From contig NZ_CP007034.1 of the NCBI RefSeq assembly GCF_000512915.1, positions 1,860,001 through 1,924,000 on the forward strand: a stretch of DNA of 64,000 nt, given 5' to 3'. Position 1 is the stretch's first letter; each line of letters starts with the position of its first letter. This document shows positions 1 through 8,463 of this stretch, piece after piece. The notes beneath the pieces were generated by a model that had not been told where the DNA came from, made no database searches, and saw only the letters and a program-made list of their open reading frames with translations. This DNA comes from Barnesiella viscericola DSM 18177 (GTDB lineage: Bacteria > Bacteroidota > Bacteroidia > Bacteroidales > Barnesiellaceae). The position numbers were made by a program, and so were the translations under genes.

Positions 1-378
1 GGGCATCAGGTGGGCAACCACACGATGAATCACGTGCAGGGCATGTCCATGCCCCCCGAGAAGTATGTGCGCAATGTGCTCAATGCCCACGACCTCATTC
101 AGAGCCGACTTTTCCGTCCGCCTCACGGCCACATGCTGCCGGGACAGGCCAAGCTGTTGAAAAAGGATTTCAGCATCATCATGTGGGACGTGGTGACTCG
201 TGATTACAGCAACAAACTCACCGGCGAGCAGGTGTTCGGCAACGTGAAGCGTTATGCCCGCAACGGCTCTATCATCGTGTTTCACGACTCGATCAAGGCC
301 GAGCGTAACCTGCACTACGCCCTGCCGAGAACCATAAACTGGTTGCGAGAAAATGGATTCCTCTTCCGCACCCTTTGA
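1..378 (+). CDS. Polysaccharide deacetylase (NodB-type), C-terminal part
   Basis: The reading frame is open from the first base, so the gene begins before the window. Its first residues, GHQVGNHTMNH, carry the HxxxH metal-binding motif of NodB-type carbohydrate esterases (family CE4). Further on come RPPHG, the substrate-groove motif, and SIIVFHDS with the late catalytic histidine. These enzymes remove N- or O-acetyl groups from surface glycans or peptidoglycan, usually in the envelope. The catalytic Asp-Asp motif and any signal peptide lie upstream and cannot be seen. The stop codon is 26 bases inside queG, so the two genes are probably co-transcribed. Family is clear; the exact substrate is not. 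Confidence 0.85.
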   Translation, partial: GHQVGNHTMNHVQGMSMPPEKYVRNVLNAHDLIQSRLFRPPHGHMLPGQAKLLKKDFSIIMWDVVTRDYSNKLTGEQVFGNVKRYARNGSIIVFHDSIKAERNLHYALPRTINWLRENGFLFRTL

Positions 379-1297
379 GTGGAAAGAACAGATTCGTAGC
401 GAAGCCCTGCGGTTGGGATTCGATGCGTGTGGCTTCGCATGTGCGGACGAGGTGGATAGTCAGTCACGTGACGCCTACCGCCGTTGGCTCGACGAGGGAA
501 AGCAGGCTCAGATGGACTATCTGGGCAACTACCTCGACTTGCGCGACAATCCAGCCCTCCTCTATCCCGGAGCCCGCACCGTGATTTGTGTGGCGCTCAA
601 CTACTATCCTGCGCGGGTCCAACCCCGCGAGAATCCCCAATTTGCCTATTATGCCTATGGCCTCGACTATCACGAGGTGATGCGCGAGAAGTTGCGCCGG
701 CTCGCTGCTTTCGTCACCACCCTCTCGGGCGACCCGGGGCGGGTATGTTGCGATACGGCACCCCTGCGGGAGCGTTATTGGGCCGTGCAGGCCGGGCTGG
801 GCTTTATTGGGAAGAATGCCCAGTTGATTATTCCCGGCAAAGGTTCCTATTTCTTTCTGGGTGAATTGCTTACCACGCTCGCCTTACCCCCCGATACACC
901 ATTGACCAATCGTTGCGGCGATTGTTCGCTCTGCCGGGAGCACTGCCCCACGGGAGCCCTTTCGCAGCCGGGACAGGTCGATGCCCGCCTCTGCATCTCA
1001 TGCCAGACCATCGAAAACCGGGGCGAGATACCCCCCGAGGTGGCTGCACAGATGGGCAATCGGGTCTATGGTTGCGACACCTGCCAGCAGAGTTGTCCCT
1101 GGAATCGGGCCGCTACTCCTTCGACTCACCCCGAGTTTGCCCCTTCCGATGAATTTCTTGCCCTCGATGCCGTCCGTTTCGAGGCGATGACCCCTGCCGA
1201 TTTTAACCGTATATTCCGCCATTCGGCAGTGCGCCGGGCCAAATATGCCGGGCTCATGCGTAACTTCATAGTGTGGAAAAAGAACCGGGAGCAATAA
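353..1297 (+). CDS. queG: Epoxyqueuosine reductase QueG
   Basis: This 314-residue cytoplasmic protein matches QueG, the cobalamin-dependent iron-sulfur enzyme that reduces epoxyqueuosine to queuosine in tRNA, the last step of the pathway. Two [4Fe-4S] ferredoxin-like cysteine sets are visible: CGDCSLCREHCP near residues 188-198, and a second one running from LCISC to CDTCQQSCPWN near residues 218-251. Length is typical for the shorter QueG form without C-terminal HEAT repeats. The start overlaps the preceding deacetylase by 26 bases. queA, which acts one step earlier, lies at 12665-13714, so two late queuosine genes are in this window. Confidence 0.95.
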   Translation: MDSSSAPFEWKEQIRSEALRLGFDACGFACADEVDSQSRDAYRRWLDEGKQAQMDYLGNYLDLRDNPALLYPGARTVICVALNYYPARVQPRENPQFAYYAYGLDYHEVMREKLRRLAAFVTTLSGDPGRVCCDTAPLRERYWAVQAGLGFIGKNAQLIIPGKGSYFFLGELLTTLALPPDTPLTNRCGDCSLCREHCPTGALSQPGQVDARLCISCQTIENRGEIPPEVAAQMGNRVYGCDTCQQSCPWNRAATPSTHPEFAPSDEFLALDAVRFEAMTPADFNRIFRHSAVRRAKYAGLMRNFIVWKKNREQ

Positions 1298-1392
1298 GCG
1301 AATTGATGTAAAAAGATAGCTACCAGGGGGCTTCGCATCGGTTTTCCTTCCTTTTTGTATACAGGCCAGCAGCTCTCGTCTCCTTGGAAGAG

Positions 1393-1435
1393 GTATAAAA
1401 AGAGCGAGGGTCTCACGGTTGGTGAAACCCTCGCT
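1393..1435 (-). terminator. Terminator of nagB
   Basis: Arms 1403-1411 (AGCGAGGGT) and 1427-1435 pair perfectly and the stem extends inward with one mismatch. On the minus strand the hairpin is followed by CTCTTTTTATA, a U-rich tail. It lies just past the nagB stop. Confidence 0.8.
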
Positions 1436-1469
1436 ATGCGGTTCGAAAGATTTCGGCTTTCGAGAGAGA

Positions 1470-2282
1470 TTACTTCAGCAGGCTCTCGGGGTCGAGATTG
1501 TTCTTCTCGATATCCAGGAAATATTTGTACGTACCCACTTTCAGTTCGGCCGTAGCGGCATCGTCGCACACGATGATGCTCTTGGGGTGCATTTGCAGGG
1601 CCGTGATGGTCCACATCTGCGAAACGCCACCCTCTACACCCTGTTGCAGGGCACGGGCCTTGTTGTGACCGTTGACGATGATGAGCACGTGGCGCGCCGA
1701 CATCACGGTACCTACACCCACGGTGAGCGCCGTTTTGGGCACGAGGTTGGTGTCGCCGCCGAAGAAACGCGAATTGGCGATAATCGTGTCTTGGGTCAGC
1801 GTTTTCACGCGGGTGCGCGAGGTGAGCGACGAGCCCGGTTCGTTGAAGGCAATGTGACCGTCGGGACCTACGCCGCCGAGGAACAGCTCGATACCGCCGT
1901 ACGAAGCGATTTTGGCCTCGTAGCGGGCGCACTCCTCTTCGGGGTTGGCGGCATTGCCGTTGAGAATATTCACGTTCTCGGGACGAATGTCGATGTGCGA
2001 GAAGAAGTTGCTCCACATGAACGTGTGGTAGCTCTGTTCATGGTCTTCGGGCAGGTTGCAGTACTCGTCCATATTGAAAGTCACCACGTTGCGGAAAGAA
2101 ACGACTCCCTTGCGGTTCAACTCGATCAGGTGTTTGTACATACCCAGGGGCGACGATCCGGTGGGCAGACCCAGCACGAAAGGTTTCTCTTCGGTGGGGT
2201 TAAACTTATTGATGCTCGATGCCACATAATTAGCGGCCCAACGCGAAACAGCATCATAGGTTGGTTCGATAATCAGTCTCAT
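1470..2282 (-). CDS. nagB: Glucosamine-6-phosphate deaminase
   Basis: A 270-residue protein of normal NagB length. It converts glucosamine-6-phosphate to fructose-6-phosphate plus ammonia, feeding amino sugars from mucin or cell wall into glycolysis. Catalytic motifs are intact: FNMDEY holds the general-base Asp (Asp72 in E. coli), and [14 protein letters not shown] holds the Asp-His-Glu set (Asp141, His143, Glu148). The gene is divergent from the NagB-like/LmbE fusion at 2461, with a 178-base gap that holds a promoter-like box for each side. This is the catalytically competent partner; the fusion protein is not. Confidence 0.96.
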   Translation of the reverse strand: MRLIIEPTYDAVSRWAANYVASSINKFNPTEEKPFVLGLPTGSSPLGMYKHLIELNRKGVVSFRNVVTFNMDEYCNLPEDHEQSYHTFMWSNFFSHIDIRPENVNILNGNAANPEEECARYEAKIASYGGIELFLGGVGPDGHIAFNEPGSSLTSRTRVKTLTQDTIIANSRFFGGDTNLVPKTALTVGVGTVMSARHVLIIVNGHNKARALQQGVEGGVSQMWTITALQMHPKSIIVCDDAATAELKVGTYKYFLDIEKNNLDPESLLK

Positions 2283-2308
2283 GATTTTATATAAATTTTA
2301 GCTTTTCC

Positions 2309-2316
2309 CAAAAGTA
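2309..2316 (-). promoter_or_regulatory. Candidate -7 box for nagB
   Basis: On the minus strand this reads TACTTTTG, matching the Bacteroidota -7 consensus TAnnTTTG, about 27 bases before the nagB start. No good -33 TTTG is seen at the usual distance, so it is a weak call. Confidence 0.4.
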
Positions 2317-2432
2317 ATCATTTTTTGGCAAGTAACGATATAGCGGTGAAGATTTTGTGTATTTTTCTAAAAAACGAATATCCTTCCATCATTTTTTACC
2401 TTTTTTGTGTGGAAAAAGTGTAAAGGAATCAT

Positions 2433-2440
2433 TAAGTTTG
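2433..2440 (+). promoter_or_regulatory. Candidate -7 box for the NagB-like/LmbE gene
   Basis: TAAGTTTG matches TAnnTTTG and ends 20 bases before the ATG at 2461. Transcription would start near 2446, so the in-frame ATG at 2407 would be outside the mRNA; this decides the start at 2461. The -33 element is not clear. Confidence 0.5.
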
Positions 2441-2460
2441 TAACTCAAAATATTATCGCG

Positions 2461-4443
2461 ATGAAAACAAATCTAAGTTCTCAAATCAAACTGGATCGGA
2501 TACCCAAACGGTATTACGCTCCTGATGGAGAGTTGGAACTCGCCGCTCTTACGCGGGAAGAAAAGGTTTATACCAAAATTTTTGAAGGTTCCGACGAAGG
2601 TTCGGCCTATGTCGCTCACGACATCGCCGAGTTAATCCACAAGTGCAAGGCCGAGCACCGTCACTGTGTGCTGGCTTTGGGTTCGGGGGTAGGTACTCAC
2701 CCCGTATATGCCGAACTGGTGCGCATGTACCAGGCCGGTGAGCTCAGCTTTTCCAATGTAATCGTCTTCAATATCGGCGAGTATTATCCGCTGCCCGAGG
2801 GTGCGCCCGGTACCATGAGTCTCTTGAAAGAGCTCCTGCTCGACAAGGTGAACATCGATCCCGAGAATATCCACACTCCGGCCAAGATGATCTCGAAAGA
2901 AGATGTCTATGTATACTGCAAGAAGTATGAAGAAGAGATCGAAGCCTGTGGCGGAATAGACCTGGTTTTGTGCGAAATTGGCACGGCCGGTAACCTCGCC
3001 TTCAACGAACCGGGTTCGCAACTCAACTCCTCTTGCCGCCTCATGTTGCTCGGTAGCGACGCCCGTCACATGGCCTCGTCGCAATTCAATTCGAGCGAGA
3101 ATGTACCCCGCTGTGCCATTACGCTGGGTATATCGAACCTCATGGCTGCCCGTCGTATCATCAGCGTGGCCTGGGGCGAGACCAAAGCCAACATTGTGAA
3201 ACGCACTATCGAGGGCGAAATCACCGATCTCATTCCCTCTTCGTTCCTTCAAACTCATCGTCGGGCCAAAGTGGTACTCGACCTGTCGGCCGCCGAGGCA
3301 TTGACCCGCATCAGCCGTCCGTGGCTCGTTACCTCGTGCGAATGGGACGAGAAACTCATTCGTCGGGCCATCGTTTGGCTCTGCAAGGTAACGGGTAAAC
3401 CCATCTTGAAACTGACCGACAAGGACTATAACGACAACGGTTTGAGCGAACTCGTAGCCCTCTACGGTTCGGCCTACAACGTCAATATCCGCATATTCAA
3501 CTCGTTGCAGCATACCATCACCGGCTGGCCCGGCGGCAAGCCCAATGCCGACGATACCTTCCGTCCCGAGCGTGCGAAACCCTATCCCAAACGAGTCATC
3601 GTGTTCAGCCCGCACCCCGACGACGATGTAATCTCCATGGGCGGTACCCTCAAACGTCTGGCCGTACAGAAACACGATGTGCATGTAGCCTATGAGACCT
3701 CGGGTAATATTGCCGTAGGCGACGAGGATATGATGCGCTACATCATGCTCATCGACAACATTGCCAAGAAATTCAAGTTCGATACCCCCGAACTCTTGAA
3801 AGAGAGCAGCGAGATACACAAGTTTATCGAGCAGAAGAAAGACGGTGAGTCCGATACCCCCGACATTCGTTTCATCAAGACGATGATTCGTCGCGGCGAG
3901 GCCCGCACCGCTTGCAACTACATCGGTATCAAACCCGAGAACGTTCACTTCCTCAACCTCCCCTTCTACGAGACGGGTACGATTAAGAAAGGCGATTTGA
4001 CCGAGGCCGATATCAAGATTGTAAAAGACTTGATCGAGTCGGTTAAACCGCACCAGATTTTCGTTGCCGGTGACCTGGCCGACCCCCACGGCACACACAA
4101 GGTTTGTCTCGATGCCGTACTGGCCGCCATCGACGAAATCAAGGACGAGGAGTGGATGAAGGATTGCCGCATCTGGATGTACCGCGGTGCCTGGGCCGAA
4201 TGGGAAATCGACCACATCGAGATGGCCGTACCTTTGAGCCCCGAGGAGCTGCGTCAGAAACGTAACTCGATTCTCAAACACCAGTCGCAGATGGAGAGCG
4301 CTCCCTTCCTGGGCGACGACGAACGCCTCTTCTGGCAACGTGCCGAAGACCGCAACAAGGCTACGGCCGACCTCTACGCCAGCCTCGGCTTGGCTTCGTA
4401 TGAGGCCATCGAAGCCTTTGTAGAGTATCACCCCATACGCTGA
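2461..4443 (+). CDS. NagB-like / LmbE (PIG-L) deacetylase fusion
   Basis: A 660-residue two-domain protein. Residues about 30-270 are NagB-like, and residues about 375-640 are a PIG-L/LmbE zinc N-deacetylase domain. The LmbE metal motifs are present: SPHPDDDVISMGG near residue 383 and DPHGTH near 541. The NagB-like half has lost its catalytic residues: the MDEY Asp is Gly (IGEY, near residue 104) and the DGHIAFNEP motif reads AGNLAFNEP, so Asp and His are Ala and Asn. Only the Glu of FNEP remains. It may sense or bind a sugar phosphate while the LmbE half deacetylates an N-acetyl sugar; this is inference. Similar fusions are known in Bacteroidota. It is divergent from nagB. Confidence 0.88.
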   Translation: MKTNLSSQIKLDRIPKRYYAPDGELELAALTREEKVYTKIFEGSDEGSAYVAHDIAELIHKCKAEHRHCVLALGSGVGTHPVYAELVRMYQAGELSFSNVIVFNIGEYYPLPEGAPGTMSLLKELLLDKVNIDPENIHTPAKMISKEDVYVYCKKYEEEIEACGGIDLVLCEIGTAGNLAFNEPGSQLNSSCRLMLLGSDARHMASSQFNSSENVPRCAITLGISNLMAARRIISVAWGETKANIVKRTIEGEITDLIPSSFLQTHRRAKVVLDLSAAEALTRISRPWLVTSCEWDEKLIRRAIVWLCKVTGKPILKLTDKDYNDNGLSELVALYGSAYNVNIRIFNSLQHTITGWPGGKPNADDTFRPERAKPYPKRVIVFSPHPDDDVISMGGTLKRLAVQKHDVHVAYETSGNIAVGDEDMMRYIMLIDNIAKKFKFDTPELLKESSEIHKFIEQKKDGESDTPDIRFIKTMIRRGEARTACNYIGIKPENVHFLNLPFYETGTIKKGDLTEADIKIVKDLIESVKPHQIFVAGDLADPHGTHKVCLDAVLAAIDEIKDEEWMKDCRIWMYRGAWAEWEIDHIEMAVPLSPEELRQKRNSILKHQSQMESAPFLGDDERLFWQRAEDRNKATADLYASLGLASYEAIEAFVEYHPIR

Positions 4444-4468
4444 TTATTCTAATCGTATGTATATAGGA

Positions 4469-4504
4469 AACGGGAGGCGGTCGATGACCGCCTCCCGTTC
4501 GTTT
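4469..4504 (+). terminator. Terminator of the NagB-like/LmbE gene
   Basis: A perfect 14-bp stem (4469-4482 with 4486-4499; AACGGGAGGCGGTC) closes a 3-base loop and is followed by CGTTTT. It lies 25 bases after the stop codon. Confidence 0.85.
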
Positions 4505-4570
4505 TGTCCCATGACGACGGGTGCGGGAGCCAAGTGCTGTTGTTTCGTCGCACGGTTATGAATAAACACA

Positions 4571-4604
4571 AAAATCCCCCGGGGTAGCACCCCGGGGGAT
4601 TTTT
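4571..4604. terminator. Bidirectional terminator between convergent genes
   Basis: Arms 4571-4585 and 4589-4603 form a perfect 15-bp stem with loop AGC, flanked by A and T runs on both sides. It works in either direction and lies 23 bases past the stop of the CoA-transferase gene on the minus strand. Confidence 0.9.
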
Positions 4605-4626
4605 TATATGAAACAGCAGCTATCGA

Positions 4627-6123
4627 TTATACGTAATCGGCCCAGTTGGTGAGAGCCATGTCGCCCGATTTCAGGAACTCGTTGTGGAAACCGAAGGCCG
4701 CCTTCAAGTTGTGAGGCGTGTGGCCTTTGCCCAGTTTCAGGTAGTCCCACAGCAGTTGCTTGTACATGGGGTGAACGCAGTTCTCGATAATGGTGTGAGC
4801 CCGTTGGATAGGCGATTTGCCTCTCAGGTCGGCTACACCCTGTTCGGTAATGAGCACCTGTACCGAGTGTTCGCTGTGGTCCACGTGCGAAACCATGGGC
4901 ACGATGGCGCTTATCTTGCCGCCCTTGGCCACCGAGGGGCAGGTGAATATCGAGAGGTAGGCGTTGCGGGTGAAGTCGGCCGAACCACCGATACCGTTCA
5001 TCATCTTGGTACCCGTTACGTGGGTTGAGTTCACGTTGCCGAAGATGTCGGCTTCGAGAGCCGTGTTCATGGTGATGAGGCCCAGTCGGCGTACGATTTC
5101 AGGATTGTTCGATATTTCGCCCGGACGCATGATGACTTTGTCGTGGAAGAATCTGATGTTGCCGAATACCTCTTTTTGCTTTTCGTCGCTTATTGTCATG
5201 GAGCAGCAGCTGGCAAATTTGCATTTACCCTCTTTCATCAGGTCGATAACGGCATCTTGTATCACCTCGGTGTACATTTCGAACGCCGGAATGTCGGGGT
5301 TGGAGCCCAGGCTACCCAATACGGCGTTGGCAATGTTGCCCACACCCGACTGTATCGGTAAGAATTGAGGGGGGATAAGACCGGCTTTCAGTTGACTTAC
5401 AAGGAAATCACACACGTTTTGGCCGATTTTCATGGTCGTTTCGTCGGCCGGGGTGAAAGGTTTTACACCGTCGAGTTTGTCGCTCTCGACAATACCCACG
5501 ATTTTCTTGGGGTCGACCTTCACAATAGGGGAACCGATGCGGTCGCTGGGTTTATAGATGGGAATTTCGCGGCGATAAGGCGGGTCGAGCGGTTGGTAGA
5601 TGTCGTGCATGCCCCGCAACTCTTTGGGGTCGTGATGGTTCAGCTCAATGATAATCTTGTCGGCCAATGCACAGAAGGTGGGGGTAGCGCCCACACCGTT
5701 GCCCAGTAAAATCTCTCCCTCAGGGGTGACCTCGGTAGCTTCGATGATAGCTACATTGATTTTACCCAGAAATCCGTAGCGCAGGCTTTGTGCCAGGTGC
5801 GAGAGGTGCATGTCGAAGTAGGCAATCTCGTTTGCATTGACTGCCGCACGGGTATCTTTGTGCGACTGATAGGGCGTACGGCTTTTGATAGCCTTGGCAC
5901 GGGTCAGGGCTCCGTCCACGTAATCGCTGGTCGAAGCTCCGGTATAGACGCCAATCTGGAAGGGGCGTCCGGCCGCATGTTCGGCTTCGGCCCGTTGGGC
6001 AAGAGCGACAGGAACTACTTTGGGGGTACCTGCTGCTGTAAAACCGCTAAATCCTACATTATCATTGTGGTGAATGAATTGCGCCGCTTCTTCGGCGGTA
6101 ATGATATTAAATGCCATATTCAA
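4627..6123 (-). CDS. Succinyl-CoA:acetate CoA-transferase / acetyl-CoA hydrolase family
   Basis: A 498-residue member of the Ach1/Cat1/AarC class I CoA-transferases. The enzyme moves CoA between succinate and acetate (or propionate) and supports succinate/propionate fermentation in anaerobic gut Bacteroidales. Visible landmarks are GFSGFTAAGTPK near the N-terminus, LGNGVGATPTF, the EMYTEVIQD segment carrying the catalytic Glu in this family, and a C-terminal TEQGVADLRGKSP. Length is usual. A second ATG two codons in, at 6117, is equally possible as the start. The gene stands alone between terminators. The exact acceptor acid cannot be told from sequence. Confidence 0.92.
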   Translation of the reverse strand: MNMAFNIITAEEAAQFIHHNDNVGFSGFTAAGTPKVVPVALAQRAEAEHAAGRPFQIGVYTGASTSDYVDGALTRAKAIKSRTPYQSHKDTRAAVNANEIAYFDMHLSHLAQSLRYGFLGKINVAIIEATEVTPEGEILLGNGVGATPTFCALADKIIIELNHHDPKELRGMHDIYQPLDPPYRREIPIYKPSDRIGSPIVKVDPKKIVGIVESDKLDGVKPFTPADETTMKIGQNVCDFLVSQLKAGLIPPQFLPIQSGVGNIANAVLGSLGSNPDIPAFEMYTEVIQDAVIDLMKEGKCKFASCCSMTISDEKQKEVFGNIRFFHDKVIMRPGEISNNPEIVRRLGLITMNTALEADIFGNVNSTHVTGTKMMNGIGGSADFTRNAYLSIFTCPSVAKGGKISAIVPMVSHVDHSEHSVQVLITEQGVADLRGKSPIQRAHTIIENCVHPMYKQLLWDYLKLGKGHTPHNLKAAFGFHNEFLKSGDMALTNWADYV

Positions 6124-6185
6124 GATAAATTTTTGTTGTTTTTGAGATGTTTCAAGGTTAAGGTATTACTGCCATGGGTTCATCG

Positions 6186-6815
6186 TCAATATTTTCGGTT
6201 CAGAATTTCCGAGACGATAACCGCCTTGCGCCAGTCTATCTCGCCGACGTCTATGGCAGGGGCGTCGAGAGACTCTTCGGTCGGGACCGGTCGCGGGGTT
6301 GCCGCGGTTGCAAAGGCGGGCGTGCGCGAAAAGACCGATATTCCTTCGGCTTCGGGGGCCGACGGGACGACCGATGCGGGACGCGTTTTCGCCACAGGCT
6401 TTGCCGGTGCTTGTGCCGGTGCCGACGGGGAATCGAGCTGCCACTCGGTTTGCGGTTGTCGTTGTTCCAGCTTTTGGGGCCGGGATTGCGATGTCGTTTG
6501 TTCTTGTTGCCGGTGCGGCCGCTTGGGCGCGCGTGGAATGTACTCCTCCTCTTCGGCGGCCTGTTGCTCGGCCTCTTCGCGGGCCTTGCGCAACTCTTGG
6601 AAAATTTCGTCCAGGGTGAGGGTACGCGGGGTTCCCCACGATTCTTCTTCTTTTTCGGAGTTTTCTACGGGGGCGGATTCTTCGGACATCAGGCTTCGGT
6701 CGCGCTGCCTTCTCGGTTGATTCTTAGTGCTTTGTTGCTTTTTTGCCCCGAGAGAATTGATGGCGAGAATGACCAGACCGATGATTATAGCGACGATTAT
6801 CTCTGAAAAATCCAT
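6186..6815 (-). CDS. Membrane-anchored low-complexity protein, unknown function
   Basis: A 209-residue protein I do not recognise by function. Residues about 5-21 form one hydrophobic segment (EIIVAIIIGLVILAINSLG), followed by a basic stretch, so it should be a single-pass inner-membrane protein with a large soluble tail. The tail is rich in Glu, Gln, Pro, Ala and Arg with little predicted fold, and ends in a short conserved-looking piece, DWRKAVIVSEILNRKY. Proteins of this plan, disordered with a short C-terminal helix, are common and unannotated in Bacteroidales. It has its own strong promoter at 6838-6869. A scaffolding or adaptor role is only a guess. Confidence 0.75.
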   Translation of the reverse strand: MDFSEIIVAIIIGLVILAINSLGAKKQQSTKNQPRRQRDRSLMSEESAPVENSEKEEESWGTPRTLTLDEIFQELRKAREEAEQQAAEEEEYIPRAPKRPHRQQEQTTSQSRPQKLEQRQPQTEWQLDSPSAPAQAPAKPVAKTRPASVVPSAPEAEGISVFSRTPAFATAATPRPVPTEESLDAPAIDVGEIDWRKAVIVSEILNRKY

Positions 6816-6837
6816 CTCTTTTTCGTAATTTTGTCCT

Positions 6838-6869
6838 CAAATATAGAGTTTTATTGAGAATCTTCCAAA
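6838..6869 (-). promoter_or_regulatory. Promoter of the 6186-6815 gene
   Basis: On the minus strand this is TTTG (6869-6866), 20 bases, then TATATTTG (6845-6838): the full Bacteroidota sigma-ABfr pattern. Transcription should start about 15-20 bases before the ATG. Confidence 0.75.
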
Positions 6870-7053
6870 TTTTGGGGCTCTATAAATAACTAAGAGCTGT
6901 TTCTCAACAACTCTTAGCCGATTTAACCTAAACCTTAACTATGAAAAAATTTCATGTAATGTGATTGCAAAGAAAATAATAATTTTTTAAAAAACAAATT
7001 TTTGAAATAAAAATATTACTTTTTAGTATATTTTGTTGATAAATTAAAATTAA

Positions 7054-8445
7054 ATGGAGAAAAAATCGGACAGAATGAAAAATATGGATTCCGCCGCAAA
7101 CCCCGTGGCTACGGGCGGTGCAGAGAAGAAATTGTTTATCGAGACCTACGGTTGTCAGATGAATGTGGCCGATAGCGAGGTGGTGGCTTCGATTATGCAG
7201 ATGGCGGGTTATACGCTTTGCGATAAAATCGAGGAGGCCGACGCTATCTTTGTCAATACCTGCTCCATTCGCGACAATGCCGAGCAGAAGGTGCTCTCGC
7301 GCCTGGCCTATTTCCAGTCGTTGCGCAAGCATCACAAGTCGCTGGTCATCGGGGTACTGGGGTGCATGGCCGAGCGGGTGCGCGAGCAGCTCGTTGCCGA
7401 GAACGGTGTCGACTTGGTGGCCGGCCCCGATTCGTATCTCGACCTGCCCAATCTGGTGGGTGCCGCTGAGCGGGGCGAGAAGGCTGTAAATGTGGAGCTT
7501 TCCACCACCGAGACCTATCGCGAGGTGATTCCTTCGCGCATCGGGTTGAACCGCATCTCGGGCTTTATCTCGATTATGCGGGGTTGCAACAACTTCTGTT
7601 CCTATTGCATTGTACCCTATACCCGTGGACGTGAGCGCAGCCGCGAGCCGGAGAGTATCCTGGGCGAACTGGCCGACCTGAAAGCCAAGGGATTCAAGGA
7701 GGTGACGCTGCTGGGGCAGAATGTCAACTCCTACCGCTACGAGCGTCCCGACGGGACGGTGGTCGATTTTCCTGCCCTGCTGGCGATGGTGGCCCAGGCC
7801 GCCGGCGAGATGCGGGTGCGCTTTACCACCTCGCACCCCAAGGATATGAGCGACGAAACCCTCCACGTCATCGCCGCCTGGCCCAACCTCTGCCGCCACA
7901 TACACCTGCCGGTACAGTCGGGGAGCAACCGTATTCTCAAACTGATGAACCGCAAATATACCCGCGAGTGGTACCTCGACCGCATTGCCGCCATTCGGCG
8001 CATCTTGCCCGGCTGCGGCATCACGACCGACATGTTCAGCGGCTTCCACTCCGAGACCGAAGAGGACTTTGAAGAGACGCTTTCGCTCATGCGCGAGGTG
8101 GGATTCGATTCGGCCTTCCTCTTCAAATACTCCGAACGCCCCGGCACCTACGCCTCGAAACACCTGCCCGACGATGTGCCCGAGGAGGTGAAGATTGCCC
8201 GGCTGCAACGCATGATCGACTTGCAGAACGAGCTCTCCCTCGAAAGTAACCGTCGCGACATAGGTCACGAGTTTGAAGTGCTGGTCGAGGGATTTTCGAA
8301 GCGTTCGCGCGAGCAACTCTTCGGACGCACCTCGCAAAACAAGGTAGTGGTTTTCGACAAGGGCAACCACTGTATCGGACAGCGGGTGCGGGTGCGGGTG
8401 ACCGACGCCTCGTCGGCGACCCTCTTGGGCGAAGCGTTGGACTAA
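7054..8445 (+). CDS. miaB: tRNA-2-methylthio-N6-dimethylallyladenosine synthase MiaB
   Basis: A 463-residue radical-SAM methylthiotransferase that adds a methylthio group to isopentenyl-adenosine 37 of tRNAs. The order is the family standard: an N-terminal UPF0004 domain with three cluster cysteines (ETYGCQMN, NTCSIRDNA, LGCMAER), a radical SAM core with RGCNNFCSYCIVPYTRGRE (Cys about 178, 182 and 185), and a C-terminal TRAM domain starting near FEVLVEG. The first ATG is followed by MEKKSDRMKNMDSA, so initiation at the second or third Met is possible. The MFS gene follows after 18 bases. Confidence 0.97.
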   Translation: MEKKSDRMKNMDSAANPVATGGAEKKLFIETYGCQMNVADSEVVASIMQMAGYTLCDKIEEADAIFVNTCSIRDNAEQKVLSRLAYFQSLRKHHKSLVIGVLGCMAERVREQLVAENGVDLVAGPDSYLDLPNLVGAAERGEKAVNVELSTTETYREVIPSRIGLNRISGFISIMRGCNNFCSYCIVPYTRGRERSREPESILGELADLKAKGFKEVTLLGQNVNSYRYERPDGTVVDFPALLAMVAQAAGEMRVRFTTSHPKDMSDETLHVIAAWPNLCRHIHLPVQSGSNRILKLMNRKYTREWYLDRIAAIRRILPGCGITTDMFSGFHSETEEDFEETLSLMREVGFDSAFLFKYSERPGTYASKHLPDDVPEEVKIARLQRMIDLQNELSLESNRRDIGHEFEVLVEGFSKRSREQLFGRTSQNKVVVFDKGNHCIGQRVRVRVTDASSATLLGEALD

Positions 8446-8463
8446 CCTCTCTGCGACAGCGTC

